A DNA stretch of 64,000 nucleotides. It comes from Pezicula radicicola (Eukaryota; Ascomycota; Leotiomycetes; Helotiales; Dermateaceae). Below, piece after piece: positions 1 to 10,961 of the stretch; position 1 is the first letter of the stretch, and every line of letters begins with the position of its first letter. The position numbers and the translations under genes were made by a program. Where the stretch lies: assembly GCA_003008705.1 (NCBI GenBank), contig PDUO01000038.1, positions 124,001 to 188,000 of the forward strand. The letters run 5' to 3'. Under the pieces are notes generated by a model. The model had not been told where the DNA came from. It saw only the letters and a program-made list of their open reading frames with translations, and ran no database searches.

Positions 1-827
1 TATCTTTTCTCTCCTCTGTTCACGATTGATAAGGGCGGGAGTTTGAGAGGATGATTTATTGGGAAGTAGAGAGGTAGAAAGTACATTAGTGCTAATATAG
101 TGGTACTATAGAGTTGTCCACATTCCTCGTATCCACTCTCACGGGGTACACCATTCGACATTGAAGACTTTGGTGTCCGGTTGAGTGCGGGATTAAAATG
201 TTCGAAACATGATTGGTCTTTTGATTTATTTCATGGGAAGGGGGATCGCGGGAGTTATAGATTGCAAATTTGGGAGGTGCAGTTGAGGCCGGTGAGGAGG
301 GTGGAGAGTCAGAGTCAGGGCGGAGATGGAGGTCAGGAATATGATGGGGAGGTGAGAGAGGTTTGGGTTAGGAGGAAACAGAGGATTGGGTGATTGTTAG
401 GTGGATTGAAATTTGTTAGATGGGGCTTGGACTGCTAGTTTTAGAAGGCCTCGCGATAAAGGACTAGATCCTATTCCGCTAGACTAGCTTGCTTGCGGAT
501 CTAGATGAGAGTAATTGTCGTATAAAATAGCGACTAAATCTGCTAAATTCAGCGGCCTTGACCCCTAAACCTAGTATTTGTGCTGTAAACTTCTTCTAAA
601 GATCTACCTTCTTATTACTCATACGATAAATAAAATATATAATTTACTTAGAAAAAGGTAAATAATAAACATAATAGCCTTAACCATGTAGGTTACTATA
701 ATGGTCTAGAAAGTAAATGTGCTATATATATACCTACATTGTTATATACTTCATAGTAACAAATCATTTACTATATTTGTTCTTAATAAGATATAGTAGG
801 GTTTTACAAGTATTAATTCAGGTACCT
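1..827. other. AT-rich gene-poor stretch
   Basis: I see no supportable gene here. A 70-codon open frame at 181-393 has biased, low-complexity composition, no family resemblance and no splice context. From about 500 onward the sequence is TA-rich and looks mutated, as in RIP-affected fungal repeats, but no element ends are visible. Confidence 0.5.
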
Positions 828-890
828 AAATCAAGTTAGTCACTCAAATTAAGTTAGTTACCTAAATTAAGTCAGTTACCCAAATCAAGT
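828..890 (+). repeat. 18-bp tandem repeat, about 3.5 copies (locus A)
   Basis: Three 18-bp units (828-845, 846-863, 864-881) and a 9-base partial unit follow one another. The first unit is aaatcaagttagtcactc; the others differ mostly by C/T transitions. The same 18-bp motif occurs, in the opposite orientation, at about 43999-44131 and again near 49099-49127, so this is a dispersed family and not a local accident. It abuts the 5' edge of the NACHT relic. Confidence 0.8.
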
Positions 891-897
891 CTACAAA

Positions 898-1416
898 TCT
901 TTAATCGAGGAAATTGTCAATAAAGCTGAGGGAGTATTCTTGTTGGTGTACCTGGTGGTTAGGTCACTGTTAAGAGGTTTGACAGACGACAATGATATCG
1001 AGACGCTGTAACTACGATTGAGGCATATCCCGACGGACTTAGGGCAGTATTTCACGCAGATTCTCACTACGACCGAAGATTTGTATCAAGAACAAACAGC
1101 ACAAACCTTTCAAATCGCTATGCATGCGAAGTCGTCTTTGTCTATCATGGCGTTTAGGTTTCTTGGAGAGGGAAAGGGAAATCCTAACTCAGCGCTAGCC
1201 GCCGAAATAGCGTTAATTTCGGACAGCGAAGTAATGGCAATATTGAACAAGATTCGGACGTATCTATATGCACGCTTCAAGGACCTCATCCAGATCAACA
1301 CGAACAATGCTGAACGGAGCGATCTAGTCAAATACCAGATTGATTCCTTGTATCGAACCGTGAGGGACTTTCCGATAGAGAAAGATATGCACAACCTCCT
1401 TCGGAGCCGGATCATA
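898..1416 (+). pseudogene. Relic of a NACHT-domain (STAND) NTPase
   Basis: The translated frame matches the region just after the NACHT ATPase core in fungal STAND proteins: a segment like EGVFLLVYLVVRSLLRGL, then an IPTDLGQYFTQIL-like helix and a YRTVRDF motif about 110 residues later. An in-frame TAA (1012-1014) falls where the family usually has Gln, fitting a C-to-T change of CAA. There is no P-loop, no start and no C-terminal repeat domain, and the frame runs out after about residue 170. In intact relatives this domain sits between an N-terminal effector and ligand-sensing repeats and acts in non-self recognition and cell death. Family assignment is from remembered motif resemblance; decay is seen directly. 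It begins a few bases after the 18-bp repeat. Confidence 0.65.
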
Positions 1417-1822
1417 TTAGTTTACTATAGAATTGGGTTAATATTCGTGTTTAAGTCGTTCCAAAGATGTACTTAAAAAGCTAATGAGACTAAAGATAAG
1501 ATAAACAAGAGCTAAAAGTTTCTCACCCAAAGCAAATATGACTCAGTGGATTCTACCTAACTAAAATGGTTTATTTAGCTTTAGACCCACTAGTACTGAC
1601 CCTATAATTAAGCATTATTCCCCCTGATTGTTTTCTGCATTCTTGTCCAGACATTTACATTTTAATATTAATCTTTACGTCACTAAAGAACTTCGAGTAT
1701 CTCAAGTTTTACAAAACACAACTACTCTGTCTAGCACGATTACGAAGGAAAGTTTCTAGTCAGTCACTCTTCGTGGCTACTAAATCTCAAATCTACAAAA
1801 ATACTTAAACCAATTTACGAAT
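1417..1822. other. AT-rich spacer
   Basis: The gap lies between the NACHT relic and the caspase-like gene. It is TA-rich and I see no coding signal or structured element in it. It must hold the promoter of the downstream gene if that gene is transcribed. Confidence 0.4.
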
Positions 1823-3761
1823 ATGGAGTTCAAAAGTTCCTCTCACTATGACTACCATGTGTCGACACAACTTCCAAGCGTCCCAAGCAATACAATAATT
1901 ATTATGATTGTTGGTATTATACAAGGAAATGCAAGTCCAGAGCTCGACGGTTGGTTCCTGAGTGATTTCGCTCTCTTTTGGTATGTCAAGTCTTTTCCTA
2001 ATACTTTGCTGACCAAGGCTCCATAATATGCGTCTTCTTTCTTGGTTCAGTACTTCCAGACTAATTACTTCTGTTAGGCATATGCTTCAAGGGACAACAA
2101 ATAAACAACGCTGGCTCCATTGTCTCAATATCCCAACCTTACTCGAAGAAAACCCCTCATACTATCATGGAGCCCCATCCAGAAACCGAAAACTCGTCCT
2201 TGACTCTGAAATCTACGAAACAATAAAATCATCCAAAAATACTTGGGAACAACTTCCAGAGACGTCTTTTCTTCACCATGTGGAAGATATCGTGCACCAG
2301 GCTTGCGAAGAAGCAGAAAAGGAAAATGTAAAAGTGATGATTGGATTGCTTGGTCATGGTATTATTATGTTTCCAGGTGATAAAGGAGACACTTCACAAA
2401 CACAAAGGTGGAGGTACCAGGAGGGAAAGAAACACGAGGAGGGAAAGAAACACGAGGAGGGAAAGGGTATTGTGTTTGGGACTCCACATACAGCTGCTAT
2501 GTGAATGACCAAGTTTTTTAAGCAGATCAAAGCTGATATTGATGTTATGTTACTCACTTCAGCATTTTACTCCGGAGGTTGGTCATTCTTCGAAAGACTT
2601 CATGTCTCGACAATTACTGCGTCGGTTGAGATAACCACCGAAACTGGTTCTGCAAAAGAGTCTACATTGATTCAGAAGCGTCTTAGCGTATTTTATTCTC
2701 CATATGCTGTAGGGAAAATGACGTACGATCATTCGAGACGAGAATACTTAGAGGATTGCGACACCAACGATGAGGAGGAAATGGAAGATGCGTACTCCAA
2801 GTTAGGAGAAACTGTATCCAAGACGCTTTTAAATCTCGATCGTCAAGATTGCGACAAACATCAAATTACATTCAACAAAAATCAGGATCTCTGTGCCGAT
2901 CTTTCTAGTGCCCGAAAGAGAATATTTTATTTATCTCATGCCGAGATGAAGAAAAGATGGGAAACACTTTCCAACCATCAAATCGACACGGATAATCCCA
3001 AAGAATGGCAATGCGTTCCAGCCACCTACAATAAAGATTTAAGCTCCCCCGACTTCGAAAAGAATCAAGAGTTTGTTAAAAACTTATTCGGTGGTTCACA
3101 TACCAGTTTTCAAAGAGTCGTCGCTTCTCTCGCTTACGAATATTCCAAACTTGTTGGAGGCGATGATGATGACGCAGCAGGAAACCATGGTCTTCACAAC
3201 AACATCTATTCACTTCTCGAGAACAAGCTGCAGAAAACTGAAGGCTTGATAAGTACGTGGCTTACATTGCAATATCGACTTGAAGTAATAGCTACTGCTG
3301 ATCGAGTTCTCGAAGCTTTGGGGTTAGAGAAACCGGATGGGATGATATGTAGGGAATATAACCATGATAGATTTGTACGTCGGAATGGTAGAGATGAGCG
3401 TATTGATGAGTGTTTTAGTACTTTTGAAGATGTTGGGGGTTTTGCGCTTTTTCCTCGTCCAACTAATTATAGAATGAGAGTATATATACAAGGGGCTCAG
3501 TACTTAGTTGCTGCTATATTTCGTTCGGTCTCGAGAGAGGAGTTCACTAAGGAGGAGATTTTTGGCAAGTTGAGGCAGATTGTACTGGAGCTTGATGCGG
3601 AGTTTGTACAGTTGAAGGAGGTGGTTAGGGATGTGGATGAGGTTGAAGAGAAATTGTTGAAGTTGTGTTGGGTTATGAAGAGTTTTTTGGGAGATTTGGA
3701 ACATGTTGAAGGGAGCACTGAATTACGGCGGTCGCGAAGTATGTCGGTGATTTCTAAGTAG
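1823..3761 (+). pseudogene. Caspase-like (C14-type) protein, interrupted and lacking the catalytic Cys
   Basis: Exon 1 is 1823-1980; a GTATGT...CTAAT...TTAG intron at 1981-2077 joins it in frame to a long second exon. The joined protein reads through DGWFLSDFALFW, YYHGAP and VLDSEIYE, features of a fungal family with a caspase-like core, then GLLGHG (the catalytic His). An in-frame TGA lies at 2502-2504, after which the same frame continues for 418 codons to 3761. The expected Cys-containing motif appears as TSAFYSGGW: family members have Cys where this has Phe, so peptidase activity should be lost even if the stop were bypassed. A 6-residue unit rich in Gly, Lys, His and Glu is tandemly repeated just before the stop. 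The C-terminal 300 residues are helical and acidic with no domain I recognise. It may be a pseudogene, or the downstream frame may be used alone. Confidence 0.55.
2421..2466 (+). repeat. 18-bp coding minisatellite in caspase-like gene
   Basis: The unit gagggaaagaaacacgag occurs twice exactly (2421-2438, 2439-2456), followed by a partial third copy. Being 18 bp it keeps frame and adds six-residue units between the His motif and the in-frame TGA. It is a likely site of length variation among strains. Confidence 0.85.
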
Positions 3762-3855
3762 ATTAAAAGCATCCCTTTCTAGGTCCCTCGAATTCATGGC
3801 CAATCAATATTCTAGAATGAGGATAGTTCTAAGCTCTTTTGAAAATACGCTTTGC

Positions 3856-4301
3856 CTATAGTGATGACCGTATGGATGATATCTCGGTAAGGTTGATTAC
3901 CATCGGCCATCCTTCCTTGAGCAGGCTAAGTAGCTTCTCATGGGCATGGGCAGCAAAGAGAGAGGGGTTAGGTAGGTTACTACGGCTACCTTCGCTTCGC
4001 CATACATAAGCGAAAATCATTACAGTACCTAAACTGTTAAGTGCCTTACCAAGTTTAGTAACTTCTATCGGAGTCGGTTTTGGTGATTTACAATTTAGAC
4101 GCCCAAGTAAAATCAAAGTCCCAGAGATACTTTGGCCGTACAATTCCCCAGATCTGATAGCTGTGAATCAACAGTTGGAAACTCCACCCCTCGCTGCTTC
4201 AATAGCGTTTTGCCGCCAACAATATATTGAGTTGTAGAGCCCTCTGCTATAGCAGATAGTTTGAAATTGAAAATCCCAGACCAGTATTCACTCGCCTTCT
4301 T
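3856..4301 (-). pseudogene. Unrecognised protein relic, frameshifted
   Basis: On the minus strand a frame starting near 4301 reads about 50 residues (through SEYWSGIFNFKLSAIAEGS and GVEFPTVDSQL), then a one-base shift near 4140 leads into a second 95-codon frame that ends at 3856 (through SGTLILLGRLN and LGTVMIFAYVW). Amino-acid composition and continuity across the shift suggest former coding sequence. I do not recognise the family. No convincing start codon is visible, and the frame is closed by TAA upstream of 4301. It lies tail-to-tail with the caspase-like gene. Confidence 0.4.
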
Positions 4302-4609
4302 CGATCGTTATAATCTGGATACTCTCGCGAAGTCGCTCAACGCAGTAGTTTCTTTTTCAAACCCTGCTAGATTCGGTGGGCTGCTGTGAAAGTACGTGTC
4401 CGGAAATTGCATCTGGAAGGCTAGCCTTTGTCCCAATAATGGAGAAAAGGTACAGTCAAGAGAAGCAATTTCAAATGCTTAGGCTTGAAAGAGCTGTATG
4501 TCTAGACATGCCTTCATGTAAAGTAAATGATCCAACAGATTACCAGTTCGTCTAGAATCATTTACTTTCATCTCTGATATGTTTTGCTAAGTGTATCAAG
4601 CTGTATGAA
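4302..4609. other. Spacer
   Basis: This short gap separates the relic and the regulator gene. A plus-strand stretch near 4297-4385 can be read as a 30-residue peptide with protein-like composition, but it has no start, no family resemblance and an early stop. Confidence 0.3.
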
Positions 4610-6397
4610 TCAAGTGAATTGCTCGCTAGCGCAGAGGATTATGAGGCCTCTTAGTTCATCGGAATCGCCGAAACCAACACTTTTACCGGATTGGGCTTGA
4701 ACATGGTCTCTAGTAAATTTGGAAAAAATTGTCTTCAAAGAGGTTTCGGATGAAAGCGTAAGTGTTTCAACCCCAGGGATATTGAAGCCGGACGAGTGAT
4801 GAAAGGTGAAAGATGATGGAGGGTTTTGCATTACAGACCTCCAATCATCTTCATTACGCGCTAACCACGCCGCTTGGCTACACGGTAATGGCATGTTAAG
4901 AATAAGATCATCGTCAAGTGGTTCATAATACGGCAATTGCTTCCCAGAACTATAATTGCGATTGCTGTAGAAGTTGAGCATGTTGGCCAAGAAGACCATT
5001 CTTCTTGCGGTTTCCGTTTTAATCCACCGGGCCCAGGTCGACGAGGCCGACGAGTTCGGGACTGATCTCGGGTCTGAGAAGGCATTGATGTCATGGTTGC
5101 GAATCTCAGGGTATAATCGAGAGTAGGATTGTGTCATCTGTGGAGAAAATGTAAGTCTATCATCCTTCGGGAAAGTTGAATAAAGCCCCTGCAACGTAAA
5201 ACGACAGAATCAGAGGCGGGGAATGAGGGCCCTACCTTTAAAAGAAAAGGTGAATGAAGTCCTTTAACTCGCGGATCGTGTTTCCATGGTTCGACTTCAT
5301 CCCAGATGGTTTCTCTCAGCTCCAAGTCCTCATAAATCAGCATGGCATGCAAGGCATCCCACTGTTCCATACATTGGTAAGACGGCTTGTTTGAAGGTCA
5401 GCAAATGGTCTGAGCAAATCAAGCGTCAATGGCACCCACAAAAACCTTAATCAATCTTTGCCGCTCAGCGTCTATGGCCCGCCTGAAAAATCCAGACCGG
5501 TCCGAAAGATTCATACCGCTGCCGCAACAGATTGCCATTGAGGTTAGAGGTAAAACCGTAATGTCAGGAACGACATCACTATAGAGTGAATGGTGGAGAA
5601 ATGGGGAAGAGGAGCCATCCTTCATTAGAAACGAAGGATACTCGCTAAGTTAAGCGGAGGCATGTGGGGTCGAGGATGAAGAAGGGGTCGCCATAGAGCT
5701 TGTACTCTCGCTCAAAGGTCGCTCAAATGGGGTGGGTGGTGGAATTCCCCAGGATGTCGACGAAAGCAAGAGCAAGTCTGTATCATGAGAAGGAGAATTC
5801 CTGCCGAGAGCCTGGCTGGAGGGCGTGAAATCTGTACTAGCTTGAACCATAGCTGAGTGTACATCAGTAAAGTCTGGAAGCGTGACCGCAGGGTTTGCTA
5901 AGTCTACCATGTTAAAAGTCTCGAGAGAGAAAGGAGAGGCAGATGAGTCCCAGACAGGAAGTTCCAAATCATAGGGCTCGGTCATAGTTGTGAGGTTCCC
6001 ATTCTGGGCGAGAGGATGTTGGAGGTTTGATTGGGGGTGATCTGTGGCTGGCGCCTCGTTTGGTTGTTCTGACTGATCTCTAGCCGAGACTACTGAGGAG
6101 GCAGCATACACACATTGTGTTCCTCGCCTGGTACAGCGAGAGCAGGTGGGCTGGGTGTAGTCGCACTTTGTCTTTGCTTGAACACATGCATGGCAGGCTT
6201 TGCGGCGATTCATCGACTTTCTGGGGCCTTGGCAGCGCCTGCGATGGCGCATAAGCAGGTCACCTGGGGGTAGATGGTTAGCAGTGGAGGGAGAAATGGG
6301 GGGAAGGGAGATACATACGTCGCTCATAGGATTTACAGCACAATTCACACGTCAAACTGGTGGTGCTGTCTGAATTGGGATGACTTCTTGCAGTCAT
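4610..6397 (-). CDS. Dual-finger (C2H2-like plus Zn2Cys6) transcription factor with an internal TAA
   Basis: Four exons by inferred splicing: 6397-6319, 6263-5446, 5385-5236 and 5188-4610, with introns of 55, 60 and 47 nt, all GT-AG and frame-consistent. Exon 1 into exon 2 makes a CELC...RRDLLMRHRRRC finger; 11 residues on is a Zn(II)2Cys6 cluster, CHACVQAKTKCDY then CSRCTRRGTQC, with the usual C-x2-C-x6-C spacing. This pair defines a known fungal regulator class, with a Ser/Thr/Pro-rich linker and a C-terminal helical region (about 300 residues) that binds no DNA. An in-frame TAA at 5650-5652 lies within the linker; the frame resumes at once and stays open through two more introns. Without the stop the protein is about 541 residues; with it, only the DNA-binding half is made. 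CAA to TAA is the simplest origin. Its neighbours (reductase, MFS exporter) make it a candidate local regulator of that locus. Confidence 0.75.
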
Positions 6398-7051
6398 TTT
6401 TATACTCTTATATTATACAATAGTATAATAGTACAATCGTAGTCTGCAGTGCGAAGGAGATAGGGAAGTAGAGTGTGGGTGAAAGAAGGACTACCTACGT
6501 AGGTGCGTTATATATCTTGGCGCTGATTAATTACACTTCCGCTGACTAAGAACCTGGCAATGAATGAGACCTTACGAAGGCACTTAAAGCTAATAACTAG
6601 GTACCTTAAACTATATATAATACCTAATCCTCTATACCGTAAGTTAATACCTTTTAAAATAATATATATTAAAAATATTGATAGCAAAGTCACATTTAAG
6701 AAGGGGAAGTCACGCTATACTAAGAGACTCGTGACTTAAGGACGCTATGCTTAAGTGTGTTGTTTTAGGTGCTATAGCAAAATCTATTAATTATAGTAAT
6801 TTCAACAACATTGCTTTTTAATTATTTTTTGGTATTTTTTCTAGTCTCCCTACCAATCCCTATATATGTATCTGTTGCAGAGAATCGTGGGGAACGTTAC
6901 ATAACTAGTGCCAAGCTCACTATCGAGCTTCCTATATATTTAAACCACGCTTCTCTTTCCTTGGTTTCTTCTTCTTCTTCTTTAGACAACTACGAATCAA
7001 GCTCCACTATTGTATCCCTATGCTCTATTGCTAGAACCAAGCGTGACAGTA
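6398..7051. other. AT-rich spacer upstream of the regulator gene
   Basis: From about 6500 to 6810 the sequence is TA-rich with short TATA-like runs and looks RIP-affected. The segment beside 6397 should contain the promoter of the regulator. No further gene is supported; open frames at 6508-6693 and 6811-7182 have no coding character, the latter partly overlapping the 3' end of the reductase gene. Confidence 0.45.
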
Positions 7052-8080
7052 TCACAAGCGGCTCTCTAGACAATTTCTTCGTACGCTATTATAAAAGCTT
7101 GTCCAACCTGTCTGTCCGAACCGCTTCAGTAATTCCAATTCCCTCGCGGTATCAACTTTGCTCAGATCGTGTTCTTGGGTAGGATCATCTGCAGGCCAAG
7201 ACCTGCTCGGGTCTAATTGACGAAAAACGTCGACCCAGCTATTGAAATTGAAGGTGTCCGCAAAACCCAACAAACGTTCGTTCTTCACATCCTCTTGCGT
7301 CAAAGCAGCAATGTGCAAAAGAGCCGTATCTTCGGCATCAACGAACCATGAAGGGCCAAAATTCTGCAGTGGCTCGTAGTGGCCTGGGTCCTTCCAGAAG
7401 TCCATTACCCACTTGCCTGTGCTGCCTGGCTGCTTTGCGTGGAAGATGGGGCCCACAACAAAGCAAGGCAATACGGAGTTGATGACAAAATTTGGCTTCT
7501 CCTCCTGGCCAAACGTCCAGATTTCTTGCTCGGATTGTGTTTTGAGGGCTCCGTAAACATCCCAAATGCGATCCGCTTCGTAGGGAGCCGGACGCTATGC
7601 ATCTTCGATGGCGGACTCATTCCACATGCTTGCGTCGATGGTAAACTCCTTCCCAAAAATTGGATTCAACGCGGCTCGATTGCTGCTCGTGAGCACAAAG
7701 CGCTGGACTGACGGCTCCCTGGCGGCAGTCTGGAGGAGTTTTCTGACACCCTTGATCATGGGGGTGATGATTTTGTTGGGATCGGCACCAAAGGACATGT
7801 CTGTTGCTACATGGACAATGCCATCAACCCCATTCACGGCTTCATCCCAGGCTCCTACAGCAGTCACTTCTGGGACAAGGATGGCCTCAAAAGCTCCGGA
7901 GGGATAGCGTTCACTCATGGCTTCCTTTACCCAGGCTGCCTTGTCTGCGGAGCGGACAGTACCGCGTACCCCATAGCCTAGTCTAAGCAGACCGCTTGCA
8001 ATGTACGAGCCGATGAACCCATTGACACCAGTTACGAGTACTAAACCCCTGGGAGGAACAATAGTACCAGGTGAGCTCAT
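7052..8080 (-). CDS. NAD(P)-dependent aldehyde/keto reductase (extended SDR, dihydroflavonol-reductase-like) with an internal TAG
   Basis: One uninterrupted frame of about 342 codons apart from a single TAG at 7595-7597. The N-terminus has the extended-SDR nucleotide motif VTGVNGFIGSYIASGLL (about residues 16-32), a VLTSSN segment carrying the catalytic Ser, and YGALK (YxxxK, about residues 176-180). Length, motif order and the C-terminal GWTSFYNSV segment fit fungal reductases of the dihydroflavonol-reductase/aldehyde-reductase group, which reduce aldehydes or ketones with NADPH in the cytosol; the substrate cannot be told. The TAG sits where, from memory, relatives often have Trp shortly before the active-site Tyr, so TGG to TAG is likely. 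Read literally, the product would lack YxxxK and be inactive. It is divergent from the MFS gene across a 0.9-kb shared upstream region. No intron is needed. Confidence 0.75.
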
Positions 8081-8977
8081 ATTGTACTGCTGCGAAAGAG
8101 AAAAGACTTATGAGGAAAGATCAAGAAAGGATTTGCGAGTATTATATTGTGTTGTTGTTCAAAGTAGCCAGTGAATCTAGGCTTACCATGCACCGGTTCT
8201 AACAGGATTTCGCATCAGTCTAAGGTTAGGGTACTATATCTCTTATTCTTAGCCGGGACATGCGAGACGTCAACGAAGTAATCGTAACTGATATACTGGT
8301 CGTCGCAGTCATAGTTACTAATACATATACCACAGTTCCGTACCGCATTCTCCGAGCTAGAACTTGTAGGGAGGTGGCGTTTCGGATTCGTGGTGTATCC
8401 ATCCATCTCCGATCGTCAAGCTCGCTCCGGGTCAGCACTTGATCTTCATTTTTATGTATACTACTCCGAGCGTTTGTAAAAAAATACATGGATTACAACA
8501 ATGGCATTAACCTACCCAACATTAGAGGAAGAATTTCCTTAATAATCCTATAATCTCAACACGTCTCTGTGGAGACATCTCCTGGGAATACATCTCAGGG
8601 GCTTAACCGATGAAAGCACGTGACGACCATTCAACTCCGACATTTTAAGGCTAGAACTAGCATAGGTACAAAGTACTCCGTAAGGTACTCACTATGACGT
8701 GCAGCACGAGGGGGTTCCCGCCGCCACTACTCCGTATAGGGACTACCGACCGGTAGTTTAAGCCTCAGCCCTAAAATAAGGTGGTCTACTGTAGCGTCCC
8801 CGGAGTAAAGTGGTTCTTGGCATGGAGTTGGTTGGTCGCTTACAAACGAACGCTTACAGACTCCAAACGTTTCAGCACCTACAGTAAGTACTTAAAATCA
8901 TTCATAAGAATGTTTTTACTCCCGTTGTTGTACCGTATGACAACTGGTGAACTGCACTCTACACGCTCCTACCCGCC
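8081..8977. promoter_or_regulatory. Divergent intergenic region between reductase and MFS genes
   Basis: About 0.9 kb lies between two start codons facing away from each other, so it should hold both promoters. It contains a CACGTG-type E-box near 8618-8623 and two tactccgta 9-mers near 8673 and 8729; this 9-mer and its complement recur elsewhere in the window (for example 60964 and 63764). Function of either motif here is inference. Confidence 0.4.
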
Positions 8978-10652
8978 ATGACATCCTCCTCTGAGATAGA
9001 TCTGCCCGTCAAATACGAGGCCGACGCGCCTTCCAATACACTATCGCAACAACAAGGTGAGGAGCCCTCAGAGATAATCCGATCTAGAATGCTATCTTTG
9101 GCTGACATGAAAATCTTTAGACGTCGAGTCCAACGAGCAACCCGCAAAAGATGGAAACGTTTACCCGGCCGATGCTCTCTCGACGCCACGGCAGATACTC
9201 TTCGTTGGGACCCTCTGTACGGCTATGTTTACCAACCAGGTTGGTTTAGGAAACACCCTGACCACTGTCAGTCTTATTGGAGAATCTTTCGGCATCACCA
9301 ACCAGGGTCAGCTATCCTGGCTGATAGCTGGCTACAGTTTAACCATAGGCACATTCATTCTCGTTGGTGGACGGTTGGGAGATGAGTTTGGCAACAAGAC
9401 AATGTTTGTCATCGGCATGAGCTGGTATTCGTTGTGGCCTTTAGTGGCCGGCCTCTCAGTCTACTCTTCTCATGTTCTCTTCATCTTTGCTCGTGTCTTT
9501 CAGGGCATGGGTCCCGCGCTGACCTTGCCCAACGGTCTTGCCATCTTGGGCCAGTCTTACTCACCCGGACCGCGCAAAAATATGTCTTTTGCATGGTTCG
9601 GCGGGTCAGCCCCTTTTGGCGCCATCGCTGGTTTCTTATTCGGAGGCCTCTTTGCTCTCGCTTGGTGGCCGTGGATTTACTGGAGCCAGGCGATTGCTCT
9701 TGCCGGTGTAGCAGCCTTCGCTGCCTGGACAATTCCTCCTCTTCCTATGCAGCCAAAACAGAATCGATCAATTCGTGAAAAACTCGAGGATTTGGATATT
9801 CCTGGAGGATTAACTGGTGTGACGGCCCTGGTGCTGATCAACTTTGCATGGAACCAGGCCGTTGTTGGTTGGCAGCAGCCCTACGTCTATGTTTGCCTGA
9901 TTGTCGGTGTCCTTTTCGGTGCGGCTTTCTTTTCCATTGAAGTTTATTGGGCCAAATCGCCAATTCTGCCCCTTGCTGCTTTCAATTCGGACATCGCGTT
10001 CGTCTTTGCGTGCACGGCCACAGGCTGGGCTTGCTTTGGTATATGGGTTAGTTTCACTCTTGACCAAGGAAAACATCTAAATTAATGCTTAACACAGGTC
10101 TTCTACATCGGACAAGTGGCACTCAACATTGGTTGTAATACTCCCATTCAAATGGCAGCCTGGTTTATTCCTGTCATCCCTTCCGGTTTAGTCTCAGCTC
10201 TAGCCGTTGGCAAGTTACTCGGCAAGATTCCTGCTTCGTGGATCATGGTTGTGGGGCAAGTCGCCTACCTTGTTGGATCCATCCTTGCAGCTACTCGGCC
10301 CCCACATTCGATTTACTGGACATACTACTTCTTCAGCGTTCTCATCATCACTGTGGGCATGGACACCTTATTTCCCGCGGCTACAATCATTTTTTCGAAC
10401 GCGGTGCCCCAACAGTACCAGGGTATGGGTGCAAGTATAGTCATGACCGTGGTCAACTACAGCATATCGCTTGGTCTTGGCTTTGCTGGTACCATCGAAA
10501 CTAACATCAATAAGGGTGGGCTAACGAAATCAGAGGAGCTTCTCGGCTACCATGGTGCTTTATGGTTTTCGGTCGGTTTGGCAGGGCTCGGCTTGGTTCT
10601 CAGTCTTATTTTTGTGGCCAAAGGCCACTGGGAAACAAAATCCAAAGCGTGA
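8978..10652 (+). CDS. MFS drug:H+ antiporter (DHA2 family, 14-TM type)
   Basis: Three exons, 8978-9056, 9121-10046 and 10098-10652, with GT-AG introns of 64 and 51 nt that restore one 519-residue frame; the first has a GTGAGG donor and a CTGAC branch site near the acceptor. A polar N-terminus of about 55 residues precedes closely spaced hydrophobic helices. GGRLGDEFGNK fits the loop-2 motif A of the major facilitator superfamily, and ARVFQGMGPALTLPNG fits the TM4-5 motifs of DHA2 exporters such as the aminotriazole-resistance type. Predicted role is proton-driven efflux of a small molecule at the plasma membrane. No stop or indel is seen, unlike its reductase and regulator neighbours. Substrate unknown. 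Confidence 0.85.
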
Positions 10653-10961
10653 AGTAGAAATCTTTCGATCTTTAGATATGTTGTAGACGGTGCAGTAATT
10701 AGCTCAAGCATACGGCTGAGCATTCGAGCTTCCAGGAGTCCCAGCCAACTTTAGGCTTAGGAAGTTTAGGAATATCTACTATGGCCTGAGAATTAGAACC
10801 TGTACGAATATATTAGTCGTAATAATAGACCCTAGATGTATTGGCGAGGAAACTACCTAATAATCAATGAATCACTTAAAAGATTATGTATGCTAATGCA
10901 GCCAGAAACACTAAGCGAATAAGGAAAAGAATTAGACACTTGCTCTCTTCTACTTTCAAGC
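10653..10961. other. Short spacer between convergent genes
   Basis: This gap lies between the 3' ends of the MFS gene and the HET gene. I see only AT-rich sequence that should hold both polyadenylation regions. Confidence 0.4.

Noticed and set aside
1110..1415. Minus-strand frame of 101 codons.
   Set aside because: It is the antisense shadow of the NACHT relic, whose plus-strand reading shows family motifs.
9057..9120. Apparent frameshift near the 5' end of the first MFS gene.
   Set aside because: A GTGAGG-CTGAC-TTTAG intron of 64 nt restores the frame exactly, so no mutation is needed.
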